From Acinetobacter pittii ANC 4050 (lineage in GTDB: Bacteria > Pseudomonadota > Gammaproteobacteria > Pseudomonadales > Moraxellaceae): a stretch of DNA of 64,000 nt. The position numbers were made by a program, and so were the translations under genes. The stretch is taken from positions 808,205 through 872,204 of the forward strand of contig NZ_KB976987.1 in assembly GCF_000399685.1 (NCBI RefSeq), given 5' to 3'. The notes under the pieces are model-generated. The model worked only from the letters and a program-made list of their open reading frames with translations, searched no databases and was not told where the DNA came from. This document shows, one piece after another, positions 1-9,008 of the stretch. The number at the start of each line of letters is the position of its first letter. Position 1 is the stretch's first letter.

Positions 1-137
1 GCCAAGAACGAGATGCAACTTTGGCAATGCCAAAATTAATTTTGCCTTCCATTCAAATTAATATGAACGGTGGAAATTTTCCGGAACCTGAAGCGAATGG
101 CATCCGTTATTTAAAAATTCCATTTAATTACTTCTAA
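1..137 (+). CDS. C-terminal end of an unidentified protein
   Basis: An open frame enters from the left edge (first full codon at base 3) and ends at TAA 135-137, giving about 44 residues that finish in YLKIPFNYF. The stretch has no motif I recognise, so no function is offered. It converges on the IclR gene, with a repeat-bearing gap of 93 bp between them. The call rests only on an uninterrupted frame ending at a plausible gene junction. Confidence 0.5.
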   Translation, partial: QERDATLAMPKLILPSIQINMNGGNFPEPEANGIRYLKIPFNYF

Positions 138-227
138 AAATAGCCTAAGCAACTCTTTAAATTACCATCATTCTCTATAAATAGCCTAAGCAAAATAAAT
201 TTCATTTCAATAAAATAGCCTAAGCAA
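138..227. repeat. Three copies of a 15-bp direct repeat
   Basis: AAATAGCCTAAGCAA occurs exactly at 138-152, 179-193 and 213-227, separated by unrelated AT-rich spacers of 26 and 19 bp. The array fills the gap between two convergent genes. The repeat is not self-complementary and has no T-tract, so it is not a terminator. Confidence 0.85.
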
Positions 228-230
228 GAT

Positions 231-1043
231 TTAAAGAACTTGCCTCAAATCCCGCGAAGTCTCTTGCAATAAAGGCAAAATGTGTTGAATTAAATATTCT
301 TCAGTTGTTTTCATAGTAGGTGAAACAATATTTAAAGCTGCAACGACTTTAAAGTCTTGTCCATAAATCGGTACGGCGAGCGCATGAACTCCTAATTCAT
401 GTTCTTCACGCGAATAACACCAGTCTTGTTCTCGAATCTCTTTTAGTAACTCTAAAAATTTATCATTTTCGACATGGGTATATTTAGTTAAACGCTGAAG
501 TGGATATTTTTGAAGCCAGTCGAGTTGTTCTTGTTGGCTTAAATGCGCCAGTAAAATTTTACCCGCTGAGGTCGCATGAGCAGGCAGACGGTTACCTAAG
601 TGTAAGCCGTATGGATTTACACGGTCTGTTTGTTGGTGCGCGGCACTACGGGCAATGGTAATGGCTTCATACCCATCAAGTACCATCACGGAGTAAATGA
701 GAGAAGTTTGGTTAGTTAACAGATTTAATAAAGGCTGAGACACTTTCGGAAGCTGGGCTGCACCCAAATAAGCTCCTGAAAACTTCAAGACTTTGGGAGT
801 TAAATAATAATAATGTCCATCAGATTCAAGATAACCTAAATATTCTAAAGTTAATAAATGGCGTCTTGCGGCTGCACGAGTGAGTCCGGTTTTTTCGGCC
901 GCCATCGAAATATTTAAACGATGTTGATTACTACTAAAGCTATCTAAAATTGCCATGCCTTTACCAATACCAGCAATGTAATCTTCATGACGAATCGTTT
1001 TTTTGTTGTCCTGATTCTGGATTATCCGTTCATCTTTACTCAT
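231..1043 (-). CDS. IclR-family transcriptional regulator
   Basis: A 270-residue protein with the IclR layout: an N-terminal winged helix-turn-helix (about residues 25-85, including MAAEKTGLTRAAARRHL) and a C-terminal effector-binding domain (about 100-265) with the characteristic region around HATSAGKILLAHL. The N-terminal part resembles the PobR/PcaU subgroup that controls aromatic-acid genes in Acinetobacter; this is family knowledge, not proof of its ligand. The start is supported by AAGGA about 8 bp upstream. It lies 42 bp downstream of the co-directional LysR gene, and the two may be co-transcribed. Its target could be the divergent acyl-CoA dehydrogenase operon, but no operator is evident. 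Confidence 0.85.
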   Translation of the reverse strand: MSKDERIIQNQDNKKTIRHEDYIAGIGKGMAILDSFSSNQHRLNISMAAEKTGLTRAAARRHLLTLEYLGYLESDGHYYYLTPKVLKFSGAYLGAAQLPKVSQPLLNLLTNQTSLIYSVMVLDGYEAITIARSAAHQQTDRVNPYGLHLGNRLPAHATSAGKILLAHLSQQEQLDWLQKYPLQRLTKYTHVENDKFLELLKEIREQDWCYSREEHELGVHALAVPIYGQDFKVVAALNIVSPTMKTTEEYLIQHILPLLQETSRDLRQVL

Positions 1044-1085
1044 TACTGGTCCTTGTACGATAGAAGCTTAGTAGATCAATGTGCT

Positions 1086-2006
1086 TTACTGAAAAAGTTT
1101 AATAATTTCATGTCGCAAAAATTGATGTCTTAAATTATCCCTTAAATCTTCGTGCCAAAACATACCCATTTTAATATTGGTTATCTCAAAAGGTAGGGAA
1201 TGTAAGCAAATTTCAGGACTATAAGATAAATGCTGCAAAATCATACGTGGCATGGTCAGTATTGCGTTGGCTTGAGCACCTAAAACTTGTAGTGCCGTTG
1301 AGTAGTTCTGACAGCGCATAAATACATTTCTTGAAATTTTTTGATGTTGGTTTAAATAAATATCTTCAAGTAAGGCGCCTGTACGGCGTGACGAAACACC
1401 GATATGTCGACCACTAATATAGCTCGATAAATCGACTTCTTTAAGTTGACTGCAAATGACGAACTCATCTGTTACCAAATGATCAAAGGTAATTTTTGGA
1501 GATAAATATTGTTCTAGGTCAATCACAAAATCGAGCTGCTGTGTTGCCAAGTCCGCCATGATGTGTTTTCGATCTAGCTTCATACTGACAAACTGCAAAT
1601 CTAAATTAAGATTTTGAAAGTGTTGAGCGAGTCTTGGAAGAATAATCGGCTCAATTTCATCATGCACGGCGATTTTTAAATTTTTTAGACTTGTTGGATC
1701 AAAGACGTGTTTCTGTTGGCTAATATTTTGAATGGTTAAAAGTGCTTGTTTAACAGTTGGATAAATCTGTTCTGCAAAAGGAGTGGCCGACATTTTATTG
1801 CCTACACGTATAAATACATCATCTTCAAGTTGTTGGCGTAATCGTTGTAAAGCATGACTTGCCGCCGACTGCGTAATATTGAGACTGCTTGCTGCATTTG
1901 AAATGCTTTTTTGCTCATAAATCGCAACAAAAAGTGGATATAAATTGATATCAATTCGATGAAAAAAGCTTAGGTCTAGGCCATGCAAGTTATGAATATT
2001 ATTCAT
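1086..2006 (-). CDS. LysR-family transcriptional regulator
   Basis: This 306-residue protein has an N-terminal helix-turn-helix (about residues 20-80, with SISNAASSLNITQSAASHAL) and a C-terminal periplasmic-binding-protein-like effector domain, the usual LysR length and order. It is transcribed divergently from the acyl-CoA dehydrogenase operon across an 88-bp gap, the standard arrangement for a LysR protein and its target. It is therefore the best candidate regulator of the 2.1-5.9 kb operon. The effector-domain sequence does not reveal the ligand. The ribosome-binding site is weak. Confidence 0.85.
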   Translation of the reverse strand: MNNIHNLHGLDLSFFHRIDINLYPLFVAIYEQKSISNAASSLNITQSAASHALQRLRQQLEDDVFIRVGNKMSATPFAEQIYPTVKQALLTIQNISQQKHVFDPTSLKNLKIAVHDEIEPIILPRLAQHFQNLNLDLQFVSMKLDRKHIMADLATQQLDFVIDLEQYLSPKITFDHLVTDEFVICSQLKEVDLSSYISGRHIGVSSRRTGALLEDIYLNQHQKISRNVFMRCQNYSTALQVLGAQANAILTMPRMILQHLSYSPEICLHSLPFEITNIKMGMFWHEDLRDNLRHQFLRHEIIKLFQ

Positions 2007-2094
2007 TAGATGTTATTCAATAAAATCATTTCATTCATATTAAGTTTCAAGTTATGTTGATGTAAAGACCAGCTAATGATGTAAAGGAAAAAGA

Positions 2095-3336
2095 ATGTTT
2101 GAACTCTCAAAGAAAGCTCAGGACTTCACCGAGCGAACTAGAAAATTTATTTTAGAAGAAATAGAACCTGTCGAAGCAAAATTTTGGGAAGAAGTTCATG
2201 AGTTAAATCCAGATGGAAACTGGAAAAAATGGCAATGGCCAGAGCTCTTAGAAACTCTGAAATCTAAAGCGAAGGAAGCTGGCCTTTGGAATATGTTTTT
2301 ACCCGATGAAAAGCTGGGCGCTGGGTTAACTGTTCAAGAATATGCGCATATAGCCGAATTAACTGGCCGTAGTTTATTGGCACCTACGGTTTTTAACTGT
2401 AATGCACCAGATACGGGAAATATGGAATTGTTATGGCGTTATGGTAGTGAACAACAAAAACAGCAATGGCTACAGCCTTTATTGGACGGCAAAATCCGTT
2501 CGGTTTTTTGTATGACTGAACCCGAGGTTGCTTCAAGTGATGCCACCAATATGCAAGCGACTGCCTTAATCGAAGGTAATGAAATTGTTTTAAATGGCAA
2601 AAAGTGGTGGTCGTCTGGCTTAGGTGATCCAAATGCCAAAGTCATTATATTTATGGCGCATACTCCAGATGAAACCAAAGACCGTCATCATCAACACTCT
2701 ATGGTTTTAGTACCGATTGATACGGCAGGTGTTGAAATTCAGCGGATGTTACCTGTGTTTGGTGACTACGATGCACCGCATGGACATGGTGAAGTTCATT
2801 TTAATAATGTTCGAGTGCCTATCGAAAACTTTATTGGCGGAGCAGGGCAAGGTTTTGAAATTGCCCAAGGTCGCTTAGGACCAGGACGTATTCACCATTG
2901 CATGCGCTGTATTGGGGCTGCTGAAAAAGCGCTAGAACTTATGATTGATCGCGGCATGTCTAGAACGGCGTTTGGCAAAGAAATTTTAAAACTCGGTGGA
3001 AACCTCGAACGCGTGGCTGATGCTCGGGTCGCCATAGATCAAGCCAGACTTTTAACCTTGTATGCTGCTTATAAAATGGATACTTTAGGAAATATGGCTG
3101 CTTTAACAGAAATATCTGCAATTAAAGTGGTCGCTCCAAGTGTTTTAGAAAAAGTAGTCGACATGGCAATTCAGTTACATGGCGGTGCGGGTGTTTCAAG
3201 AGATACACCATTAACAGGTTTCTTTGCCCAAGCACGCAGTTTACGTTTAGCTGATGGTCCAGATGAAGTACATAAAGGCATGATTGCCAAATTAGAGTTG
3301 GCCAAACGTGGTTATGGTCGTCATAAGAAAGTATAA
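2095..3336 (+). CDS. Acyl-CoA dehydrogenase, ACAD10/11-like
   Basis: A 413-residue flavoprotein of the acyl-CoA dehydrogenase family: N-terminal helical domain, middle beta domain (CMTEPEVASSDATNM and KWWSSG around residues 140-175) and C-terminal helical domain with QLHGGAGVSRD and PDEVHKGMIAKLEL. It begins an operon whose next gene is an APH-type kinase. This pairing mirrors human ACAD10/11 and the bacterial levulinate genes lvaA/lvaC, where a 4-hydroxyacyl-CoA is phosphorylated and then rearranged by a dehydrogenase-fold enzyme. I infer a similar role here; ordinary beta-oxidation of an unusual acyl-CoA is the alternative. RBS AAAGGAAAAAG precedes the ATG. Confidence 0.85.
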   Translation: MFELSKKAQDFTERTRKFILEEIEPVEAKFWEEVHELNPDGNWKKWQWPELLETLKSKAKEAGLWNMFLPDEKLGAGLTVQEYAHIAELTGRSLLAPTVFNCNAPDTGNMELLWRYGSEQQKQQWLQPLLDGKIRSVFCMTEPEVASSDATNMQATALIEGNEIVLNGKKWWSSGLGDPNAKVIIFMAHTPDETKDRHHQHSMVLVPIDTAGVEIQRMLPVFGDYDAPHGHGEVHFNNVRVPIENFIGGAGQGFEIAQGRLGPGRIHHCMRCIGAAEKALELMIDRGMSRTAFGKEILKLGGNLERVADARVAIDQARLLTLYAAYKMDTLGNMAALTEISAIKVVAPSVLEKVVDMAIQLHGGAGVSRDTPLTGFFAQARSLRLADGPDEVHKGMIAKLELAKRGYGRHKKV

Positions 3337-3353
3337 GTTTAAAGGAAGTGAAT

Positions 3354-4475
3354 ATGTCGGTAATTGATATAGGCGGTGAAGTACGTGAAGGTGAAGAGCT
3401 TGATATTGGGGCAGTTGAAAACTGGTTAAAAAGCCAAGGTGTTGAGTTGGTTGGTCCAGCAGTTGTTACTCAATATACAGGTGGGGCGTCGAATTGGACT
3501 TATCGTTTAAAGTATGAAAATACCGATTTAATTTTACGGCGTCCTCCAAAAGGAACAAAAGCGAAGTCAGCCCATGATATGGCCCGTGAATATATGGTGC
3601 AGAAAAATCTTGCGCCTTATTATCCAGTGCTTCCTAAAATGGTGGCACTTTGTCAGGATGAGTCGGTCATTGGCTGTGATTTTTATGTGATGGAACGCAT
3701 TGAAGGCATTATTCCTCGTGCAAAACTACCGCCTGAGCTTGGTTTTAATGAAGATGATGTGCATCAACTTTGTGTAAATGTCATTGATAAGTTGATTGAG
3801 CTACATCAAGTTCCTTATGAGAACACGCCTTTAGCTGAACTAGGCAAAGGTGCAGGATATTGCCGTAGACAAGTTGAAGGATGGGATAAACGTTACGAGA
3901 AAGTCCGCACAATCAACGTTCCTTCTTTTAAATATGTTCGAAAATGGCTAAGCGATAATATCCCTCAGGACTCTACGACTTGTATTATTCATAATGATTG
4001 GCGTTTTGATAATGTGGTGTTAGACCCAGAACATCCAACAGAAGTGATTGGTGTGCTGGATTGGGAAATGGCGACCTTGGGTGATCCATTAATGGACTTG
4101 GGAAGTGCGTTGGCCTATTGGGTTGAGCCAACGGATAACATGATTTTTAGATCGACGCGCCGTCAGCCAACTCACTTAAAGGGAATGTTCTCTCGAAAAG
4201 AAGTGGTTGAGTATTATTTGCAAAAAACAGGTCTGAAACCTACAAATTGGGCTTTTTATGAAGTGTTTGGTGTATTCCGTTTAGCCGTGATTGCTCAGCA
4301 AATCTATTACCGTTATTACCATAAACAAACCCGAAACCCTGCTTTTAAAGATTTCTGGATTGTCATTCATGCACTACATATCCGAGCTTTAAAACTTATC
4401 GCGCAGCAAAAATTGCAAGAATCAGAATTTGCTCAGCAATCTCTACAGAAAATACAGGGTATTTTAAGAAGATGA
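3354..4475 (+). CDS. APH-type phosphotransferase (LvaA-like kinase)
   Basis: The protein has 373 residues and an aminoglycoside-phosphotransferase/choline-kinase fold. The catalytic loop HNDWRFDN (D215, N220) and the metal-binding LDWE (D236) are both intact, so it should be an active kinase. The ATG at 3354 is chosen over an in-frame GTG at 3348 because AAGGAAG (3342-3348) lies at correct spacing from the ATG and overlaps the GTG. Because it follows an ACAD10/11-like gene by 17 bp and overlaps the next gene by 4 bp, phosphorylation of a hydroxyacyl-CoA is more likely than antibiotic resistance. The substrate is inferred from context only. Confidence 0.85.
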   Translation: MSVIDIGGEVREGEELDIGAVENWLKSQGVELVGPAVVTQYTGGASNWTYRLKYENTDLILRRPPKGTKAKSAHDMAREYMVQKNLAPYYPVLPKMVALCQDESVIGCDFYVMERIEGIIPRAKLPPELGFNEDDVHQLCVNVIDKLIELHQVPYENTPLAELGKGAGYCRRQVEGWDKRYEKVRTINVPSFKYVRKWLSDNIPQDSTTCIIHNDWRFDNVVLDPEHPTEVIGVLDWEMATLGDPLMDLGSALAYWVEPTDNMIFRSTRRQPTHLKGMFSRKEVVEYYLQKTGLKPTNWAFYEVFGVFRLAVIAQQIYYRYYHKQTRNPAFKDFWIVIHALHIRALKLIAQQKLQESEFAQQSLQKIQGILRR

Positions 4476-5170
4476 CCACAATTTATCTGGTAAGACATGG
4501 GCAGGCATCATTTGGTAAAAGTAATTATGATGAGCTGTCTGAAAATGGTGAAGCTCAAGCGACTTTATTAGGTCAATATTTTAAGCAAATATTGAAAGAA
4601 CAACCGTATGTAGTTGCGGGAACTATGCAGCGCCATGAACAAACTGCAAAGCTCGCACTCAATGAATGCTTTCCAGATGCGGTGATTCATCATAATAATT
4701 TATGGAATGAGTTTAACCATCAGCAAGTTTTTGCCCGCTATGAACCGCGTTTTGAACAGCCTGAACTGTTAAAAGCTGACGTGGCGCAAGAACAAAACCC
4801 GCGTGCTTATCTTGCCAAAATATTTGAAGGCGCCATTGGACGATGGACTGATGGTGATTTTCATCATGAATATGATGAGTCTTGGCCACACTTTAAGGAA
4901 AGAGTCGAAACGGCATTACAACAACTTTGTGATGATTTGGCAAAAACTAAGCCTCGCTATGCAGTTGTTTTTACTTCTGGTGGTGTGATTTCCGTAGCAA
5001 TTGGCAAACTGCTTGAACTGAGCCCCAATCGAACTTTTGCCTTGAATTGGGCAATTGCTAATACAAGCCTCACCACTTTGCGTTTGGTTGGAAATGAAGC
5101 TCAGGTGTTAAGTTTAAATGAACATCATTTTATAAAAGCTAAACGTCCAGATTTACTGACATGGATTTAA
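4472..5170 (+). CDS. Histidine-phosphatase-superfamily protein with altered active site
   Basis: This 232-residue protein opens with the phosphoglycerate-mutase-type motif LVRHGQ (H9) and has a conserved TMQRHEQTA segment. The place where the family usually has its second catalytic histidine (typically SHGGVI) reads FTSGGVIS, so a serine replaces the histidine. The start overlaps the kinase stop (ATGA at 4472-4475), implying translational coupling. It may be a phosphatase with altered chemistry acting on the phosphorylated intermediate made by the kinase, or a non-catalytic partner. Which of these holds cannot be read from sequence. Confidence 0.8.
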   Translation: MTTIYLVRHGQASFGKSNYDELSENGEAQATLLGQYFKQILKEQPYVVAGTMQRHEQTAKLALNECFPDAVIHHNNLWNEFNHQQVFARYEPRFEQPELLKADVAQEQNPRAYLAKIFEGAIGRWTDGDFHHEYDESWPHFKERVETALQQLCDDLAKTKPRYAVVFTSGGVISVAIGKLLELSPNRTFALNWAIANTSLTTLRLVGNEAQVLSLNEHHFIKAKRPDLLTWI

Positions 5171-5186
5171 AAATAAGGATAAAAGC

Positions 5187-5930
5187 ATGGCGAAGACAAT
5201 TTTAATTACAGGTGCAAGTTCAGGTCTTGGCGCGGGTATGGCGCATGAATTTGCAGCCAAAGGCTATAACTTAGCAATTTGTGCACGCCGTTTAGACAGA
5301 TTGGGAGATTTAAAAACTGAACTTGAAACTGAGTATGGGATTAAAGTCATTGCAAAAAGTCTGGATGTCACCAATTACGATCAGGTTTTTGAAGTATTTC
5401 GCGCCTTTAAACAAGAATTTGGCTATTTAGACCGAATTATTGTAAATGCGGGAGTCGGAAATGGCCGTCGTATTGGTAAAGGTAATTTCGAAATTAATAA
5501 GGCAACTGCTGAAACGAACTTTATTTCTGCTTTAGCACAATGTGAAGCAGCGGTTGAAATTTTTAGAGCACAAAACGCCGGCCATTTGGTGGTGATGTCA
5601 TCCATGAGTGCTATGCGTGGATTACCAAAACATTTATCGACCTATGCGGCCAGTAAAGCTGCGGTGGCTCACTTGGCCGAAGGTATTCGTGCTGAATTAT
5701 TGGATACACCAATTAAAGTTTCTACAATTTTTCCGGGTTACATCCGAACTGAAATGAATGAAGGCGCTAAACATTTGCCATTTGAAGTAGATGCCAAAAC
5801 AGGATGTAAAGCTTTGGTCAAAGCCATCGAAAAACAACCTGTAAAGGCTTATGTGCCGCAGTGGCCATGGTTACCAATGAGTATTGCCATGAAAGTTTTA
5901 CCTTTAAAGTTGGTCAATAAATTAGAATAA
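5187..5930 (+). CDS. Short-chain dehydrogenase/reductase (SDR)
   Basis: The product is a 247-residue classical SDR with the nucleotide-binding motif TGASSGLG near the N-terminus, NAG in the fourth strand (VNAGVGN) and the catalytic YAASK. It is the last gene of the operon, 16 bp after the phosphatase-like gene, with RBS AAGGAT. It probably oxidises or reduces a hydroxy/keto group on the operon's acyl substrate; substrate and cofactor preference are not evident. A strong hairpin follows its stop codon. Confidence 0.85.
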   Translation: MAKTILITGASSGLGAGMAHEFAAKGYNLAICARRLDRLGDLKTELETEYGIKVIAKSLDVTNYDQVFEVFRAFKQEFGYLDRIIVNAGVGNGRRIGKGNFEINKATAETNFISALAQCEAAVEIFRAQNAGHLVVMSSMSAMRGLPKHLSTYAASKAAVAHLAEGIRAELLDTPIKVSTIFPGYIRTEMNEGAKHLPFEVDAKTGCKALVKAIEKQPVKAYVPQWPWLPMSIAMKVLPLKLVNKLE

Positions 5931-5961
5931 AAAATACCCCCTAAATTTTAGGGGGTATTTT
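5931..5961. terminator. Bidirectional intrinsic terminator
   Basis: A 13-bp stem, AAAATACCCCCTA pairing with TAGGGGGTATTTT, sits between the convergent SDR and OprD-family genes. A-runs on one side and T-runs on the other allow it to work in both directions. Confidence 0.9.
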
Positions 5962-5965
5962 TTAT

Positions 5966-7222
5966 TTAGAACTTTTTGGTGTAATTGACAAAAAAGCGGT
6001 CTTCCCCAAAGTCATTACCATGTTTTACGTTGTAATCAATACGAATGTATTGCAGGGCAACGCCTTTTAAGAATGGTTGCTGGAACGCATAGTTTAAAAT
6101 CACATTCGATTCAGTTTCATGGTTCTTTTCACCGTTGGCTGCTTTGAAGTCATGGCCGTAAACATATTTCACCATCGCATTTAAACCGGGTACATAATCT
6201 TTAAAGTCGTAGCCGTACATGACATGGTAAGACTTTTCATCTTCTTTAAAGAAACCTGTGGCATTCCAGTTAATGAAATAGGTTTCTGGTAAGAAGCCAT
6301 CTGGTAGCGGGTAAGCCGATTCACCAATAATTTGTTGGTAACCTAAACCAAAGGTATGGTTTTTTACTTTAACGGTTTCAAGTAATCCGATGTTCTGCGC
6401 ATCAATATCAAAAGTATTGCCGTCATCTTTTGCATTAAAGTACTTAAACTTAGAGGTAAGGGCAAAAGTTGGCTGCTTCCACGTATGTTCAAGTCCAACA
6501 TAATGCTTGTTATACAGATCTTCCAAATTACCGAAGTAATATTCGCCCTTGAGTGACGGCGTGAATTGATATCGCAGGTCAATATAATTTAAGCCATCAG
6601 ATTCTTTAGTAATTCCATTTGCCGTGAATGAAAACTTTTTAAAGTCTTCTTCATTACGTGGAGATACTTTTTCTACTCGGCCAATTTCAGCATAGAGCTG
6701 ATCTGAAAGTTGCGACTTTAAGTTAGTTCCCCAATATGAAGTGAGTAACTGTCGGCTAGCATCAACAGCTGTTACAGGTAAATCTAGCCAGAGTTCACCG
6801 ATACTTAAAAGAGTTCTGTCATAACCTAGTTTTAAAGTCGCGCCGTATTTTAGATAGTCTGATGCCTGAGATTGTGTTTCTTTATTAAAAGGCAAAACTG
6901 TGTCGGCGACATGTTTATCTGAACTTAGGCGCACGGCGTATTGGACAGAAGCATCGGCCCCAATCGTGATTGGCTTATCTGCTATGACTAATGGAGTGTC
7001 ATGCATTTTTGATTTATAAAATAATGATGCTGCCTGAGACCAACTGCCGGTATCTTTGAGTGCATCGTTATCAAAATCACGATTGATATATGCATTTTTT
7101 AAAGTGAATTTCCATTCATCTTCAGTTTGCTGATTCGGATTTGCAGCCCATGAGCTGCTGCACATAAGTAATAAAGTAGTAACAGCTAAAGTGTGTGGTT
7201 TAAAACGGTGAAATAATTCCAT
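5966..7222 (-). CDS. OprD-family outer-membrane channel
   Basis: A 418-residue protein with a signal peptide (hydrophobic LAVTTLLLMCSSSWA, cleavage near residue 26) and a body of alternating, aromatic-rich strands ending in FFVNYTKKF, i.e. the C-terminal phenylalanine expected of a beta-barrel. Length and sequence character fit the OprD/Occ family, whose Acinetobacter members carry carboxylates and aromatic acids. It lies downstream of an MFS gene on the same strand, so the two may form an outer- and inner-membrane uptake pair. Their position beside the iac genes suggests an indole or aromatic carboxylate; this is inference. Confidence 0.85.
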   Translation of the reverse strand: MELFHRFKPHTLAVTTLLLMCSSSWAANPNQQTEDEWKFTLKNAYINRDFDNDALKDTGSWSQAASLFYKSKMHDTPLVIADKPITIGADASVQYAVRLSSDKHVADTVLPFNKETQSQASDYLKYGATLKLGYDRTLLSIGELWLDLPVTAVDASRQLLTSYWGTNLKSQLSDQLYAEIGRVEKVSPRNEEDFKKFSFTANGITKESDGLNYIDLRYQFTPSLKGEYYFGNLEDLYNKHYVGLEHTWKQPTFALTSKFKYFNAKDDGNTFDIDAQNIGLLETVKVKNHTFGLGYQQIIGESAYPLPDGFLPETYFINWNATGFFKEDEKSYHVMYGYDFKDYVPGLNAMVKYVYGHDFKAANGEKNHETESNVILNYAFQQPFLKGVALQYIRIDYNVKHGNDFGEDRFFVNYTKKF

Positions 7223-7331
7223 AATCCATTTCCCAGATATATGCCTGTCCTCGGCAATACTTAATTTTGAATATTTCGGTACTCTCTATGTGTTTAGATA
7301 GAGAGTACTTTTTTGCAAAAGGTAAGAGCTA

Positions 7332-8681
7332 TTAATTTAATTTTTCAAGTTTCATGCTTTCACTAAAGAATTTGCAGCCTTTAAAAAGCAGAATTAAAGC
7401 CACTACACAAGACAGACCACCTACAATAGATAAAGAAGAACCTACCATTAACGGACTACCAAAAACTTTATCTGTAATAATGGCTACCAATGTTGTACCA
7501 ATACCGAGTCCAATTAAGTTACTGACCAAAAGGAAGAGGGCAGAAAGTCGTGCTCTAAATTGGTTGGGGGCTAACATTTGCAAAGCAGTTGCCGAAATCA
7601 CTAAAGGGAAAGACGCAAAGAACATTGCAGGAATCAGTAAGCTGACTGAAAGCCAAAGCTGATCTGTTTGGGTAAAAAATGCAATTGGAATAATCAGGCC
7701 AACAATCCCAATCACACCTGTGAACATCGGTGCATCTTGACGACCTTTTTTAATAAACCAGTCGTTTAGCCAACCTGCACAAAACACACCTAATGTATTT
7801 GCAATTAATAGAATTGTGCCGAGCATATAACCTGTTTCAGTCGGTGCGAGTTGAAACTTTCGAATATAAAATGCAGGTGTCCAGCTAGTCAGGCTATAGA
7901 GCGCCATTGCATAAAAGGTAAAACCTAAATAGTGACAGGCAAAAGTTTTCGAATGTTTTTTAATAAACTGAAGACATTGTGTGAATTTAACTTGGTCGAC
8001 TTGTCCATGTTGGTTGAGCTGTTGGCCTTTACGCGCAGGGTCTTTAACGGTCAAAATAAATAACAAACCAATAATAATGCCGGGTAAACCCACCACTAAA
8101 AAGGCAATTTGCCATGCTTTAAGTGCGCCTAATAGTGGAACTTCAATGAGTGTCACGCCTTTAAGCAAGTTAATGACATAACCGCCAACTAAAAAGGCAA
8201 TACCGCCCCCTAAAAAAGCACCAATTGAATAAATCCCAACAGCACGGCCTAGTTTGTCCTTACTAAACATGTCACTAAACATTGAATAAGCAGCTGGAGA
8301 TAACGCAGCTTCACCGACACCTACTGCCATACGGCTTAAAAATAGTTGAATAAAGTTTTTACTTAAACCACAAGTTGCCGTTGCTAGACTCCAAACAATA
8401 ATCCCGATTGAAATCAGTTTTGGTCGTGAAAAACGGTCAGCAATATAAGCGAGTGGTAATCCCATAACCGCATAAAATAGTGAAAAGGCAAGACCATGTA
8501 ACAAACTAAATTGGGTATCTGAAAGTTGGAGATCTGCTTTGATGGGTTCAATCATCAGCGCCAGAATTTGGCGATCAATAAATGAAAATATATATGCCAA
8601 CATACAAAGTATCACCACATACCATGCATAGGCATTGCTTTTTTTCTGTGTCCTTTCAACAGCGATATTACTTTGGTTCAT
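7332..8681 (-). CDS. MFS transporter
   Basis: A 449-residue carrier with about 12 hydrophobic segments. It has the MFS loop signature between helices 2 and 3 (ADRFSRPKL) and an early FSFIDRQILALMIEPIKADL segment typical of the aromatic-acid/spinster-like MFS group. It is 109 bp upstream of the OprD-family gene on the same strand and next to iacR. I infer uptake of IAA or a related aromatic acid. Its promoter carries two regulatory motifs, described separately. Confidence 0.85.
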   Translation of the reverse strand: MNQSNIAVERTQKKSNAYAWYVVILCMLAYIFSFIDRQILALMIEPIKADLQLSDTQFSLLHGLAFSLFYAVMGLPLAYIADRFSRPKLISIGIIVWSLATATCGLSKNFIQLFLSRMAVGVGEAALSPAAYSMFSDMFSKDKLGRAVGIYSIGAFLGGGIAFLVGGYVINLLKGVTLIEVPLLGALKAWQIAFLVVGLPGIIIGLLFILTVKDPARKGQQLNQHGQVDQVKFTQCLQFIKKHSKTFACHYLGFTFYAMALYSLTSWTPAFYIRKFQLAPTETGYMLGTILLIANTLGVFCAGWLNDWFIKKGRQDAPMFTGVIGIVGLIIPIAFFTQTDQLWLSVSLLIPAMFFASFPLVISATALQMLAPNQFRARLSALFLLVSNLIGLGIGTTLVAIITDKVFGSPLMVGSSLSIVGGLSCVVALILLFKGCKFFSESMKLEKLN

Positions 8682-8890
8682 ACACTTAATCCTTATGTAT
8701 AAAACGCTTTAAAAAAATTGATATCTAACTTTTATTATTCCTCTGAAGTTTTCGATACTTTTCCCCCTTTAGATAAGAATAATAAATAGGTTAGAAATGA
8801 GTAATTTGGTCTCGTACAGACCGGAAGAGAGTGTCTAAATCCAATTAGGAAGTAATTGGGCTTTTAAGATCATGGAATTATTATTTTCTT

Positions 8891-8944
8891 TTTATATGTA
8901 AAATTCCATTACTTGTTGAGTATGTTAGAATACTTAAAAAGTAT
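8891..8944 (-). promoter_or_regulatory. Predicted MFS/OprD promoter with palindrome and LysR-type site
   Basis: On the minus strand TCAACA (8919-8914), a 17-bp spacer and TATAAA (8896-8891) form a credible promoter. The spacer contains GTAATGGAATTTTACA, an imperfect palindrome nearly identical to one upstream of the acylase gene. Just upstream, at 8930-8944, is ATAC-N7-GTAT, the consensus bound by CatM/BenM in Acinetobacter. About two chance occurrences of that consensus would be expected in 64 kb, so its location is the main support. Confidence 0.5.
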
Positions 8945-9008
8945 GTTAAGTAGAAATATACGAATATTTTACTGAGGTAATAATTTGATTCTATTTATTT
9001 TAATAAAG

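Noticed and set aside
138..227. Possible CRISPR array
   Set aside because: Repeats are only 15 bp, spacers are 26 and 19 bp of AT-rich sequence, only three units exist, and no cas gene is present.
3354..4475. Aminoglycoside resistance gene
   Set aside because: The APH fold is shared by many kinases. The operon partners and ACAD10/11-like neighbour point to acyl-CoA metabolism.
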